Positions 14,770 to 24,038 of a stretch of DNA of 64,000 bases are shown here, piece after piece; the first letter of the stretch is position 1, and each line of letters begins with the position of its first letter. The position numbers were made by a program, and so were the translations under genes. The notes beneath the pieces were generated by a model. The model saw only the letters and a list, made by a program, of their open reading frames with translations. It searched no databases and was not told the origin of the DNA. Source of the stretch: Bacteroidota bacterium (GTDB taxonomy: Bacteria; Bacteroidota; Bacteroidia; Chitinophagales; LD1); NCBI GenBank assembly GCA_018267385.1, contig JAFDYN010000013.1:1-64000 (forward strand), written 5' to 3'.

Positions 14770-16815
14770 ATGGAAAAGTTTAAAGTCCTCGGACTTAGTG
14801 ACAATGTGTTGGACGCATTGGCAAAAAAAGGATGGGATACCCCATCAGAAATTCAAGAAAAGACGATACCGCTTCTGCTGAAAGGCGAGCGTGACATCGT
14901 AGGCCAGGCCGCTACAGGTACTGGTAAGACAGGTGCATTTGGCCTGCCGCTGATAGAGCACCTGGATGACAGCTCTAAGGCTGTACAGGCTATCGTGCTC
15001 TGCCCTACACGCGAACTGGCGGTACAGGTGGCAGAGGAGATCATGTCATTCAAGGGTGGTAAGAAGCTCTTCGTACAGGCCATCTATGGTGGCCAGTCAT
15101 ACAATACTCAGATCGCTGCACTGCGCAAGGGTGTGCAGATCGTAGTAGGCACACCGGGCCGTGTGCGTGATCATATAGAGAAGGGTACACTCAAGCTCAA
15201 TAACGTGACACATGTGGTGCTGGATGAGGCTGATGAGATGCTCAACATGGGTTTCGAAGAAGAGGTACGCGAGATACTGAAGTCAGTGCCTGAGGAGCGC
15301 CGTATGCTGCTTTTCTCTGCTACTATGCCGCCTCAGATCCTGAAGCTGGCCAAGACCTTTATGAAGGAATATGACATCGTAGAGGTAGCTAAGAAAGAAG
15401 AATCGAAGGCTAATATAGACCAGTCATATTTTGAGGTGCAGAATAGCGATCGCTTTGTGACGCTGTGCCGCGTGATAGATACGGAGCCTGAGTTTTATGG
15501 CATCGTATTCTGCCGTACCAAGATGGAGACAGACGAGATAGCCAGCAAGCTGCTCGAGATGGGCTATGACGCAGAGGCGATACATGGTGATATCACGCAG
15601 TCTCAGCGTGAGCTGATCCTGAAGAAATTTAAGATGCGCAAGCTGAATATACTCGTAGCTACCGATGTGGCTGCGCGTGGTATAGATGTCAATGACCTGA
15701 CGCACGTGATCAACTATAACCTGCCACAGGATCCTGAGAGCTACGTACACCGCATAGGCCGTACAGGCCGTGCCGGCAAGCATGGTACTGCGATCACGAT
15801 CGTGACCAGCCGTGAGAAGCGGGATATAGCTGTACTGGAGCGTATCACCAAGTCTACCATTCGCAGGGAGACCGTACCGTCTATCGCAGATGTAGTAGGT
15901 ACCAAGACCATGAAGCTCAAGACTGAGATGCAGAGCATGATAGAGAAGGGTGAGCATGAAGTATATCTCGACCTGGCCAAGGAACTGCTGGAAGACGCCG
16001 AAAGTCCTGAGCAGGTGATAGCAGCGATCATGAAGTATGCGCTGAAAGATACACTCGCAGAGGGTAGCTACAGGGAGATAGGCCAGACGAATGGCAACAC
16101 CGGCTTCACACATGATGGCAAGGCAAGGCTCTTTGTAGCCCGTGGGCATAAGGATCATATGAATGCTGAGCAGATCGCGCAATTTCTCGCTGACAAGGCA
16201 GGCATCGATCCACGCAGCATAGAGGATATCCGTGTGTTTGATATGTTTACTTTTATCACTACGCCTCCAGCTGTGGCTGAGCAGATACTCGGACATTTCG
16301 CAGCTGGTCGTGGCAAGCCACTGGTGACACGCGCGAAAGAAAAGCCTACGGGCGGATTTGGCGGTGGTGGCAGCAGCTTTGGTGGCGGCCGCAACTTTGA
16401 ACGCAAGGAGCGTGGAGATTTTGGTGGCAAACCACGCAGTGGTGGCAACTTCCATAAAGATGGCTTTAAGAAGCGTGATGATGATCGTTCTGAGCGTCCG
16501 CAGCGTCGCGAGTTTAATAATGATCAGCCAAGGCCGGAGCGTCCTGCACGCAGGGAGTTTGCAGGTGCTGAAGGTCGTCCTGAGCGTCCGGTACGCAAGG
16601 AATTCAGCGCGGAGAAGAAGGAGAAGCAGCCATATGTAGCAAAGCAGCACGAGAAGGGTGTGAGTGATTTCATCCCTAAGAAGCGCGCTAACAAGATGAC
16701 TGACTATCTGGATAAGTCTGAGACTCCTGCTAAGCCTGCTGCCTCAGCACCAAAGAAGGAAGGTAAGAAGGATGATTTCAAGATAGAGTTCAGGGATGAT
16801 GATCTGAACTGGTAA
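14770..16815 (+). CDS. DEAD-box RNA helicase, DeaD/CsdA type
   Basis: A 681-residue ATP-dependent RNA helicase likely acting in ribosome assembly and RNA turnover, especially in the cold. In order it has the Q motif (TPSEIQ), Walker A ATGTGKT (48-54), DEAD (152-155), SAT (LLFSATMP), and motif VI HRIGRTGRAG. Next comes a DbpA-type RNA-binding domain (about 440-520), and finally a basic low-complexity tail with glycine-rich GGFGGGG and repeated ERPxRxEF units. The ATG at 14770 fits the family; an upstream ATG at 14644 would add 42 unconserved residues within the leader. A rho-independent terminator follows. Confidence 0.93.
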   Translation: MEKFKVLGLSDNVLDALAKKGWDTPSEIQEKTIPLLLKGERDIVGQAATGTGKTGAFGLPLIEHLDDSSKAVQAIVLCPTRELAVQVAEEIMSFKGGKKLFVQAIYGGQSYNTQIAALRKGVQIVVGTPGRVRDHIEKGTLKLNNVTHVVLDEADEMLNMGFEEEVREILKSVPEERRMLLFSATMPPQILKLAKTFMKEYDIVEVAKKEESKANIDQSYFEVQNSDRFVTLCRVIDTEPEFYGIVFCRTKMETDEIASKLLEMGYDAEAIHGDITQSQRELILKKFKMRKLNILVATDVAARGIDVNDLTHVINYNLPQDPESYVHRIGRTGRAGKHGTAITIVTSREKRDIAVLERITKSTIRRETVPSIADVVGTKTMKLKTEMQSMIEKGEHEVYLDLAKELLEDAESPEQVIAAIMKYALKDTLAEGSYREIGQTNGNTGFTHDGKARLFVARGHKDHMNAEQIAQFLADKAGIDPRSIEDIRVFDMFTFITTPPAVAEQILGHFAAGRGKPLVTRAKEKPTGGFGGGGSSFGGGRNFERKERGDFGGKPRSGGNFHKDGFKKRDDDRSERPQRREFNNDQPRPERPARREFAGAEGRPERPVRKEFSAEKKEKQPYVAKQHEKGVSDFIPKKRANKMTDYLDKSETPAKPAASAPKKEGKKDDFKIEFRDDDLNW

Positions 16816-16863
16816 ATACTGTTGCTGGTTGGCAGGTGACTGTTGGCTGGTAATACAAATAGA

Positions 16864-16896
16864 AAAGAGCGGGGTTTGTGCCTCGCTCTTTTTTTG
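16864..16896 (+). terminator. Rho-independent terminator of the DEAD-box gene
   Basis: AAAGAGCGGGG and CCTCGCTCTTT form an 11-pair stem with one wobble and a short loop, followed by a run of seven T residues. Confidence 0.85.
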
Positions 16897-16940
16897 CCCC
16901 TAAATCCCCCAAGGGGACTTTAATACAAAAGCTCGGAGGG
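16897..16940. repeat. Dispersed repeat, CCCCTAAAT...AGGGGACTT family
   Basis: CCCCTAAATCCCCCAAGGGG followed by ACTTTAATA is related to the minus-strand sequence of the element at 5561-5597. It lies directly after the terminator of the DEAD-box gene. Confidence 0.5.
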
Positions 16941-16944
16941 TTAA

Positions 16945-16960
16945 TGTTCCGTGTGGAACA
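16945..16960. promoter_or_regulatory. parS-like site (14 of 16)
   Basis: TGTTCCGTGTGGAACA has perfect TGTTCC/GGAACA arms and two changes in the central CACGTG. It ends four bases before the stop codon of the convergent hydrolase gene. Confidence 0.4.
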
Positions 16961-16963
16961 TGG

Positions 16964-17647
16964 CTACTTGAAATACTTTCTGATCTCAGAGGCTAGCAGA
17001 TGAGTAGATACTTTGTCAATCGGATGTGGTGTATCTTTTAGCTCTATAGTTTTAGCTCCTGGTATCACAGATTCTACGTGGAACGTTTCTTTTTTTGTGA
17101 CCATGTTGTCCTGATCGCCGAGGGCTAGTAGTACCTGTGCAGTGATCTGTGCGAAGTCTTCATCAGTGAGGTTATGTTTGGCCAGATCATGCATGAGGTT
17201 GGCGGTCTTGTGGAGAACGGAGTGCCACTCGTGCTCGCCGTGGCGGTCCTGCAGCTCTGCAGCGAAGGCTGGGACTTTGGCCGCTATCTTTTCGGCATTG
17301 AGATGCTTGGTTTCTTTCTCTGCGGTAGCTTCATTCCAGTCGAGCTTGGTGCCGAGGGTCATGATCTTTCCTACGCGGTCAGGATAGAAGCGCGCAAGCC
17401 ATAGCGCCACATAGCCCCCCATGCTATAGCCGAAGATGTCGATTTTGCGTCGTTGCTTGTCATTGAGCCAGTGGAGCACCTCGTGAGAGAGATTCTGTAT
17501 GGTAAAGGCATGCTGCTGAGATGGCGTGCGGCCATGACCGGAGAAGCTAAGTGTATCGATGGTGAAGTCAGCGCTGAGTGCATCTTTGAGATCGTCAAAC
17601 TGCTCCTGGCTGCCCAGGGCGCCGTGTAGTAAAAGGAGATGTGCCAT
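16964..17647 (-). CDS. Alpha/beta hydrolase
   Basis: A 227-residue alpha/beta hydrolase. The oxyanion-hole region is LLHGALGS (6-13), the nucleophile elbow is GYSMGG with S75, an acid candidate lies in LALGDQDNMV, and the histidine in DTPHPID near the end. There is no signal peptide, so it acts in the cytosol. The substrate is unknown; it resembles carboxylesterase or MenH/BioH-like hydrolases. It is 26 bases downstream of the inositol monophosphatase gene and is probably cotranscribed with it. A degenerate parS-like sequence (12 of 16) lies inside at 17070-17085. Confidence 0.87.
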   Translation of the reverse strand: MAHLLLLHGALGSQEQFDDLKDALSADFTIDTLSFSGHGRTPSQQHAFTIQNLSHEVLHWLNDKQRRKIDIFGYSMGGYVALWLARFYPDRVGKIMTLGTKLDWNEATAEKETKHLNAEKIAAKVPAFAAELQDRHGEHEWHSVLHKTANLMHDLAKHNLTDEDFAQITAQVLLALGDQDNMVTKKETFHVESVIPGAKTIELKDTPHPIDKVSTHLLASEIRKYFK

Positions 17648-17673
17648 AGCGTAAAGCTAACAAATGCCATGCC

Positions 17674-18468
17674 CTAGCGGCCCTCCAGAGTGTGCACGAG
17701 CTGTGCATAGACACCGGGAGATGTCGCAATGATGTGTTTGCCAAGGATCTCTTCCGGCAGGTCGTCAGGCATACGCTGATAGTTATAATGCCCTACGGTA
17801 GCTCCTGCCTCTATCGCTATCAGTCTGCCGGCAGCCATATCCCATGGGGAGAGTGATCCCTCATAATAGGCCTGCAAGCGGCCACATGCTACCCAGCAAT
17901 AGTCTAGCGCAGCAGAGCCCAGGCGGCGCAGGTCGCGGATGCGGGGGAGGATGCGAGCGATGTAAGTGGTAAGCTCGGGTACATTATCGCGTACGTAGGG
18001 GAAGCCTGTGGCTACGAGGCACTCGCTGAGATTGGTTACCTCCTTGACGTGGATGGGTTTGCCATTGAGGAAGCTACCAGCGCCCTTGACAGCGTGAAAG
18101 AGCTCATCTACAAAGGGACAATAGACTACGCCAATGACCACATGTCCGTGCTCTGCATAGGCTATGGAGACGCAGGCGTGGTAGTGACCATTGGCGTAGC
18201 TGACGGTGCCGTCTATAGGGTCTATGATCCAGGTCGGCTCGTCTATAGAGAAGCTGTCATTAGGCGACTCCTCAGAGATGATATGATGCGTAGGGTAAGC
18301 TCTCTTTATTTCAGAGATGATGAGGTCATTGCTGGTTATGTCTGCACTTGTGAGCAGCTCGAGTCCATACTTGAGCTGCTCGGTGAAGGCATGCTCCTCA
18401 CGCATTTTTTTGATCGTAGCGCCGGCTAGTGTCGCGATGCGGATGGCGTGGTCGAGTGTCTCGGTCAT
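17674..18468 (-). CDS. Inositol monophosphatase family protein
   Basis: A 264-residue magnesium-dependent phosphatase of the inositol monophosphatase/SuhB family. Metal ligands are seen in the SEES segment (E66/E67), the signature WIIDPIDGT (80-88, with D83 and D86) and the C-terminal motif SPWDMAAG. Substrates in this family include inositol-1-phosphate, fructose-1,6-bisphosphate, PAP and histidinol phosphate, so specificity is open. It heads a probable two-gene unit with the alpha/beta hydrolase and is divergent from the SGNH hydrolase gene. Confidence 0.92.
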   Translation of the reverse strand: MTETLDHAIRIATLAGATIKKMREEHAFTEQLKYGLELLTSADITSNDLIISEIKRAYPTHHIISEESPNDSFSIDEPTWIIDPIDGTVSYANGHYHACVSIAYAEHGHVVIGVVYCPFVDELFHAVKGAGSFLNGKPIHVKEVTNLSECLVATGFPYVRDNVPELTTYIARILPRIRDLRRLGSAALDYCWVACGRLQAYYEGSLSPWDMAAGRLIAIEAGATVGHYNYQRMPDDLPEEILGKHIIATSPGVYAQLVHTLEGR

Positions 18469-18592
18469 AGCACTGCTAAGCTACCAAATCTTATGATTGG
18501 GACGGGTATTGCGTCCTTGACGGGTGTGATTCCTATTTCTGAAGCGAGGGGCATGTTTTGCAAATCCTCTTATATGATTCGTTTGTATTATT

Positions 18593-19729
18593 TTGTGCGA
18601 TATGCTGCTCCAAAAGATTGTTTTTTCTGCATTGGTCATCGCACTGCTGGTGTATGCCTATCTACGCTCTGAGGTACTGGTCAGATGGATCAGCGTGGCG
18701 GGCCTGCTGCTGGGTTTTATCGCGTTGGAGATCTATGCGCGCCACGCGGGAGGCCGCCCATACTTTTGTTTTGCGAGCCCGTTTCAAGATTGCTTAGCTG
18801 AGCTGGTGCCGCCGGATTCCATCCGCGACTATCATTTTATTTTTTGTGATAGCATGGGTGTCAATAAACTTGATGGACGCGCCGAGAATCACCGTGAGCC
18901 GGTGCTGAATGGGGATGGCTTTCCATCTCATTATGAATTTTCAGACTCAGTAGTAGCAAATATCCACGCCAACGGAAAGAAGGCTATCATGCTCATAGGT
19001 GACTCCTACACATATGGCCTGAGTGCGGAGCTTGGGATGTCTTTTGCAGAGCAGCTCAATCGAGATCCCGGATATGCGGTTTTCAACGCAGGGATTCCCG
19101 GTACGGATGCACCACAGTATGAAGCCGTAGTCCGTGAATACATTGCGGGCGGCAGGCTAAAGCCCGACCATGTCATCGTCTGCCTGACCAGCAATGATCT
19201 CGGTCATTTTCCCGACAGGCGTCTCACGCCCGGGGTCCCGCTATTGTATTATACGAATGTAGGCGGTATTTATACCTACCAGGGAGGTCTTGGCCCGGAT
19301 ACGATCTTTAGATCTGCCGCCGATGCCTATCGTTATATACTCATGCACTATACTGTGATAGGTGCATCAGGGGATAATGCACTATCATGGCTGCTGGGGC
19401 GGTCTGTGGTCATATCGAGGATCATAGGTCGCCTGAGCACTCCTGCAAAGGTCGCGCCGGTTCATATAAGCGACACTATTGATCCGGTCATTTCACACAT
19501 GGAGCACATCAGGTCTATGTGCCAGTATAGACAGGTACCTGTCACATTCGTTTTGCTGCCTTGCCGTGTATATCTCCAGCAAAAGAAAAGCCCGGAGATA
19601 CCGGGCGTAGTGCCTATCGGACCTGATGGATTTAGTCTGGATGACTACCCTCAGGGCAGTGACGACCATCCGCTAAATAGCGGGCATCTCAAAATAGCCC
19701 GGGAACTGAAGAAGCTTCTGGTGCGCTGA
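18593..19729 (+). CDS. Membrane-anchored SGNH/GDSL-type hydrolase
   Basis: A 378-residue protein with two N-terminal membrane helices (about 8-24 and 33-48), then an extracytoplasmic SGNH-hydrolase domain. The nucleophile block is IGDSYTYG (S138), the oxyanion asparagine is in TSNDLG, and the catalytic D-x-x-H is probably in the DDHPLNSGH segment near the C-terminus. These enzymes deacetylate or esterify cell-surface sugars and lipids; the target here is unknown. An ATG at 18602 is an equally good start. The stop is only 18 bases from the convergent gldM stop, and that gap is filled by a parS-like palindrome. Confidence 0.82.
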   Translation: MCDMLLQKIVFSALVIALLVYAYLRSEVLVRWISVAGLLLGFIALEIYARHAGGRPYFCFASPFQDCLAELVPPDSIRDYHFIFCDSMGVNKLDGRAENHREPVLNGDGFPSHYEFSDSVVANIHANGKKAIMLIGDSYTYGLSAELGMSFAEQLNRDPGYAVFNAGIPGTDAPQYEAVVREYIAGGRLKPDHVIVCLTSNDLGHFPDRRLTPGVPLLYYTNVGGIYTYQGGLGPDTIFRSAADAYRYILMHYTVIGASGDNALSWLLGRSVVISRIIGRLSTPAKVAPVHISDTIDPVISHMEHIRSMCQYRQVPVTFVLLPCRVYLQQKKSPEIPGVVPIGPDGFSLDDYPQGSDDHPLNSGHLKIARELKKLLVR

Positions 19730-19731
19730 TA

Positions 19732-19747
19732 TATTCTACGTGGAACA
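19732..19747. promoter_or_regulatory. parS-like site (14 of 16)
   Basis: TATTCTACGTGGAACA fills the 18-base gap between the convergent SGNH and gldM genes. It differs from the parS consensus at two positions in one arm. Confidence 0.35.
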
Positions 19748-21367
19748 TCAGCTATTGATGGCGATAGCTATCGGTGTGAGAGGGCGGCGCTGGCCTGCGG
19801 GGTCTCGCACGTAGATATCTTCAAATACTACAGTGCAGCCTTTCTTCACGCGTCCTTTCTCTACCAGTGTTTTGAATTTAGGATCATACTGAGCAGATGT
19901 AGAGGTGAATATCTGCTCGCCGTCTGCATTTATAAATACGATCTTGTAAGAAATGATATCGAAGCGTGCTTTATCAAACACAAAGTCTGACAGTTTGGGT
20001 ACTACACCGTTTGTCACCTTAAACTTAGCTGCGCTCATATTTCCACTACTGTAGATACCATCCAGTGTAGGCTGTGGGTCCGGCACCCGCTTTACACGAA
20101 AAGACATTTCTCCCATTGGCATGTTATTGCCGTCTACTTTAGCCGTGATCTTTACTTTGAAGTTTCCCCTGCCCGCAGGCTTGACACTGTATGAGCCATC
20201 GGGCTGTTTGCTGAGTGTACCCGGGCCATCATAGGTGGCAGTCACGTCGCGCTGTGCTACGCCGGGTACGGAGACACTGAGCGGATTATCCAGGCCCTCG
20301 TAGAGGACATTCATAGCTGTAGGAGAGACGACAGCAGACTTGGCTGCTACCTGATATTCCCCCTCAAACGGATAGAATTTATAGCCATTGCCGCTTGGAT
20401 CCTTGACACGAATCACGCCGGTGTAGCGGCTCTCGCCTACGCTGCCGCCCTGCATCTGTATCTTGCCCAGGCCGTCTGTCACGTCTACTTTGCGGGCATT
20501 GGCAAGTGGTGGATTTTCTGATGTAGAATTGATCTCTTCATACATGCCGGCAGCATTCTTTTTCACCTGGCCGGTGAAAGTGCCGAGGAAAACATCAGGG
20601 TTCTCCGTGGAACTATAAGCTGTGAGCATGATGTTAGCCTTGTAGGAGAGACCCTGCATGATATAGCTGGACGGTGCGCTGACGAGGGCAGTCATCTTGT
20701 CTACCTTGATAGAGCCGGCATCTATCGCCTTGTAGAAATACTCTACGAGCTGATTCTCGGAGGCGAGGATGTCATTTTGATATTTGGAGAGTAGTGTGAC
20801 TGCAGCTACAGTAGGCACGTGGTTGAATTTGTGAAACTCCCAGGACTGCGCGTCTTTAGGTTCCTCTATGAGCAGCGGCATGGCAGCGTCCAGCTCTTTG
20901 CGCTCGCTCTCGGGGGCTATGGCGAGCAGCTGCTGGCGGGTGCGGAGGATGTCCTCTTTTAGTTCCTTGCCATGCTTCTCCTCTACGAAGATGCGTGTGG
21001 CGATGTCAATATTGTCATTGCTTATCAGCTGGCCGGTCTCTTTATTGAAGCCGCCGGCCTCTTTGATCACCTGCTGCTTGTAGGCCTCGAGGCGGTCGTA
21101 GAGGTCCATGGAGACCTTGCGCACCTCCTCGGCTTTCAGCTTGTAGGGCTCGGTCTTCTTCGCATCTACGCCCATCTGTGTATTGAAGGCATTGAAGAGG
21201 CCTGCGGTTTTGACCTGCAGGGAGTGATTGGAGCGACCTATGCCGTCATCTACGGTCTTGAAGGCATTGAGGACCTCAGAGGTGACATTCAGCGCGAGCA
21301 TAGCGGTGAGGACGAGGTACATCATGTTGATCATCTTCTGCCTCGGGGTTTGTTTGGAGCCGGCCAT
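19748..21367 (-). CDS. gldM: Gliding motility / type IX secretion protein GldM
   Basis: GldM with GldL forms the proton-driven motor of the type IX secretion system; its single inner-membrane helix is followed by four periplasmic domains that reach the outer-membrane ring. The 539-residue product starts MAGSKQTPRQKM, as GldM does, and has the single helix at about 12-32. The ATG at 21367 is chosen for this reason over one at 21409. Unlike the standard gldK-gldL-gldM-gldN operon, neither gldL nor gldN is adjacent: hppA is divergent upstream and the SGNH gene convergent downstream. It may be a paralogue or a split locus. Confidence 0.92.
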   Translation of the reverse strand: MAGSKQTPRQKMINMMYLVLTAMLALNVTSEVLNAFKTVDDGIGRSNHSLQVKTAGLFNAFNTQMGVDAKKTEPYKLKAEEVRKVSMDLYDRLEAYKQQVIKEAGGFNKETGQLISNDNIDIATRIFVEEKHGKELKEDILRTRQQLLAIAPESERKELDAAMPLLIEEPKDAQSWEFHKFNHVPTVAAVTLLSKYQNDILASENQLVEYFYKAIDAGSIKVDKMTALVSAPSSYIMQGLSYKANIMLTAYSSTENPDVFLGTFTGQVKKNAAGMYEEINSTSENPPLANARKVDVTDGLGKIQMQGGSVGESRYTGVIRVKDPSGNGYKFYPFEGEYQVAAKSAVVSPTAMNVLYEGLDNPLSVSVPGVAQRDVTATYDGPGTLSKQPDGSYSVKPAGRGNFKVKITAKVDGNNMPMGEMSFRVKRVPDPQPTLDGIYSSGNMSAAKFKVTNGVVPKLSDFVFDKARFDIISYKIVFINADGEQIFTSTSAQYDPKFKTLVEKGRVKKGCTVVFEDIYVRDPAGQRRPLTPIAIAINS

Positions 21368-21626
21368 GGTTTCTAGTTTTTGGTGAAGGAATATGAGATG
21401 GTAACGCACTCAGAAACAGAAAGTAACAGACTGAAAAATTTTTGTGCTGACTATCAAGGTGCAAAAGTGGAATGCATACGGCTAGCGGAGAGGTTTACGT
21501 TATCCAAAATTCCCCAAACCACCCCCGATCGGTGTCAAAATGCGAATTTGACCCTCTTTTTGGCCTAAAACAGGCGTGAAAACCGCACTCTCAGGTCGTT
21601 TTAATATAAAATTTCCTCTACATTTT

Positions 21627-21634
21627 TATCTTTG
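21627..21634 (+). promoter_or_regulatory. Predicted hppA -7 element
   Basis: TATCTTTG is a perfect TAnnTTTG match, 38 bases before the hppA ATG. No TTTG occurs at the right distance upstream. Confidence 0.5.
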
Positions 21635-21672
21635 CCGACCAAATCAAAAAATAAACATTAGAAAAAACAGGT

Positions 21673-23961
21673 ATGGAAAGTATCATCTACATTCTTCCGT
21701 TGTTTGGCCTGGTGGGCTTGATCTACATGCTGGTTCTGAGGAGCTGGGTGGTAAAACAAGACTCCGGCGATGCCAAGATGAGCGGTATAGCAAACCACAT
21801 AGCGGAAGGTGCTATGGCATTTCTCAAGGCTGAGTATCGTATCCTGGCCGTCTACGTAGTAGTGGCTGGTATCGGCCTCGGCGCACTGACGCTCAACTCT
21901 AAGGTGGCTGAGCACTCCCATATCCTGATCGTAGTTTCCTTTGTGATCGGCTGCTTCTTTAGCGCCCTCGCAGGTTTCATCGGTATGAACGTGGCCACCA
22001 AGGCCAACGTGCGCACCACACAGGCTGCCCGTACCAGCCTCTCTAAGGCACTGAAGGTGTCTTTCGCAGGTGGTACGGTGATGGGCCTCGGCGTGGCTGG
22101 CCTCGCTGTAGTGGGCCTCTGCACCCTGTTCATTTTCTTCTTCCACTTCTTCATGGGTGGCGATATCAATAACGGCGGTCCTGAGACGATGAAGAAAGTA
22201 CTCGAGGTACTGGCCGGCTTCTCAGTAGGCGCTGAGTCTATCGCACTCTTCGCCCGTGTAGGTGGCGGTATCTATACCAAGGCTGCCGACGTAGGCGCTG
22301 ACCTGGTAGGTAAAGTAGAAGCTGGTATCCCTGAGGATGATCCACGCAACCCGGCTACTATCGCTGATAACGTGGGTGACAATGTAGGTGACGTAGCAGG
22401 TATGGGCGCCGATCTCTTCGGTTCTTATGTAGCTACCGTACTCGCGTCAATGGTACTGGGCAACTTCCTGATAGGTGACAATCCGGGCCTGACGGCATTT
22501 GGCGGTATCGGTCCGATCCTGCTACCTATGACCATCGCGGCGGTAGGTATCATCGCGTCTATCATCGGTACTTTCCTCGTGACTATCAAGGATGATAAAT
22601 CTTCTAACACTGATACTGTACAGTCTGCCCTCAACCGTGGCAACTGGGTGTCTATCATCATCGCCCTCGCTGCGTCTTTTGCGCTGATCAAGCTGATGCT
22701 GCCTGAGACCATGAAGATGACCATGTTCACTGATGGTGATTTTGCCAGTACGGCTACTGAGGTATCCAGCCTCCGCGTATTCTGGGCTGTGTGTGTAGGT
22801 ATGTTCGTAGGTGCTGCGATCAGCTCTATCACTGAGTACTACACCGGCCTGGGCAAGAAGCCTATCCTCGACATCGTACAGAAGTCTGGTACTGGTGCGG
22901 CTACCAACATCATCGCCGGCCTCGGTACAGGTATGCTTTCTACTTTCTTCCCTGTGCTCCTCTTCGCAGGTGCTATCTGGGGTGCTTATGCACTGGCTGG
23001 TTTCTACGGTGTAGGTATCGCAGCCTCTGCTATGATGGCTACTACAGCTATGCAGCTGGCTATCGATGCCTTCGGCCCTATCTCTGATAACGCGGGTGGT
23101 ATCGCCGAAATGAGCGAACTGCCAGCTGAGGTACGTGAGAAGACAGATATCCTCGACTCTGTAGGGAATACCACTGCTGCTATAGGCAAGGGTTTTGCGA
23201 TCGCCTCTGCGGCGCTGACAGCTCTCGCGCTCTTCGCGGCATATGTGACTTTCACCGGTATCCGCGGTATCAATATCTTCGATGCAAAGGTGCTAGCTGC
23301 ACTCTTCGTAGGTGGTATGATCCCGGTAGTATTCTCGGCCCTCGCTATGAACTCTGTAGGTAAGGCTGCGATGGACATGGTGAATGAAGTTCGCCGCCAG
23401 TTCCGCGAGATACCAGGTATCCTGGAGGGTACAGGCAAGCCAGAGTACGGCAAGTGCGTAGAGATCTCTACCAAGGCTGCGCTCCGCGAAATGATGTTGC
23501 CAGGTGTGCTCACTATCGTGACTCCGATCCTGATCGGCCTGGTGATGGGTGCTGAGGCCCTGGGTGCATATATGGCAGGTGTGACCGTGAGCGGTGTTAT
23601 GTGGGCTATCTTTCAGAATAATGCCGGTGGTGCCTGGGATAATGCCAAGAAGTCATTTGAGAAGGGTGTAGAGATAGATGGCAAGACATACTACAAGAAG
23701 TCTGAGCCGCACAAGGCTGCCGTAGTGGGTGACACAGTAGGTGATCCATTCAAGGATACATCGGGTCCGTCTATGAATATCCTCATCAAGCTCTCCTGCC
23801 TCGTAGGCCTGACGCTGGCTCCGCTGCTGGCTAAGGAGAAGGCCGTAGCTGCTGTAGACGCAGTGCCTACTACCATCGAGACACACGTAGAGCAGAAGAA
23901 GGAAGTAGTAGGAGACAGCATCGTAACTACGACAGATTCTACTACTGTGATCAAGCACTAA
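21673..23961 (+). CDS. hppA: Membrane-bound ion-translocating pyrophosphatase HppA
   Basis: A 762-residue integral membrane pyrophosphatase with about 16 helices that couples PPi hydrolysis to proton or sodium export. The PPi-binding signature DVGADLVGKVE and the following EDDPRNPATIADNVGDNVGD block are intact, as is the C-terminal DTVGDPFKDTSGPS segment. GNTTAAIGKG (498-507) has alanine at the position that is lysine in potassium-independent enzymes, so this is a potassium-dependent type; sodium pumping is possible in that group. Codon usage is strongly biased, which suggests high expression. A strong terminator follows. Confidence 0.96.
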   Translation: MESIIYILPLFGLVGLIYMLVLRSWVVKQDSGDAKMSGIANHIAEGAMAFLKAEYRILAVYVVVAGIGLGALTLNSKVAEHSHILIVVSFVIGCFFSALAGFIGMNVATKANVRTTQAARTSLSKALKVSFAGGTVMGLGVAGLAVVGLCTLFIFFFHFFMGGDINNGGPETMKKVLEVLAGFSVGAESIALFARVGGGIYTKAADVGADLVGKVEAGIPEDDPRNPATIADNVGDNVGDVAGMGADLFGSYVATVLASMVLGNFLIGDNPGLTAFGGIGPILLPMTIAAVGIIASIIGTFLVTIKDDKSSNTDTVQSALNRGNWVSIIIALAASFALIKLMLPETMKMTMFTDGDFASTATEVSSLRVFWAVCVGMFVGAAISSITEYYTGLGKKPILDIVQKSGTGAATNIIAGLGTGMLSTFFPVLLFAGAIWGAYALAGFYGVGIAASAMMATTAMQLAIDAFGPISDNAGGIAEMSELPAEVREKTDILDSVGNTTAAIGKGFAIASAALTALALFAAYVTFTGIRGINIFDAKVLAALFVGGMIPVVFSALAMNSVGKAAMDMVNEVRRQFREIPGILEGTGKPEYGKCVEISTKAALREMMLPGVLTIVTPILIGLVMGAEALGAYMAGVTVSGVMWAIFQNNAGGAWDNAKKSFEKGVEIDGKTYYKKSEPHKAAVVGDTVGDPFKDTSGPSMNILIKLSCLVGLTLAPLLAKEKAVAAVDAVPTTIETHVEQKKEVVGDSIVTTTDSTTVIKH

Positions 23962-23983
23962 TCAAATCTGAAAAGAATATCAG

Positions 23984-24013
23984 AAGCCCTGACTAGATGG
24001 TCGGGGCTTTTTG
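23984..24013 (+). terminator. Rho-independent terminator of hppA
   Basis: AAGCCCTGAC and GTCGGGGCTT pair (one wobble) around the loop TAGATG, followed by TTTTTT. Confidence 0.88.
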
Positions 24014-24022
24014 TTTGTTGTA

Positions 24023-24038
24023 TGTTCCACGGAGAACT
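24023..24038. promoter_or_regulatory. parS-like site (13 of 16)
   Basis: TGTTCCACGGAGAACT lies between the hppA terminator and the stop of the convergent acetyltransferase gene, which begins at the very next base. Confidence 0.3.

Noticed and set aside
15424..16650. 408-residue minus-strand open frame
   Set aside because: Antisense to the DEAD-box helicase gene; a low-complexity Leu/Ala/Thr product without any motif.
12316..20614. Weaker parS-like sequences with 12 of 16 matches (12316, 12882, 12999, 14494, 17070, 20599)
   Set aside because: A rough estimate gives around twenty such matches in 64 kb by chance, so they are not counted as sites despite sharing CGTGGAAC half-sites.
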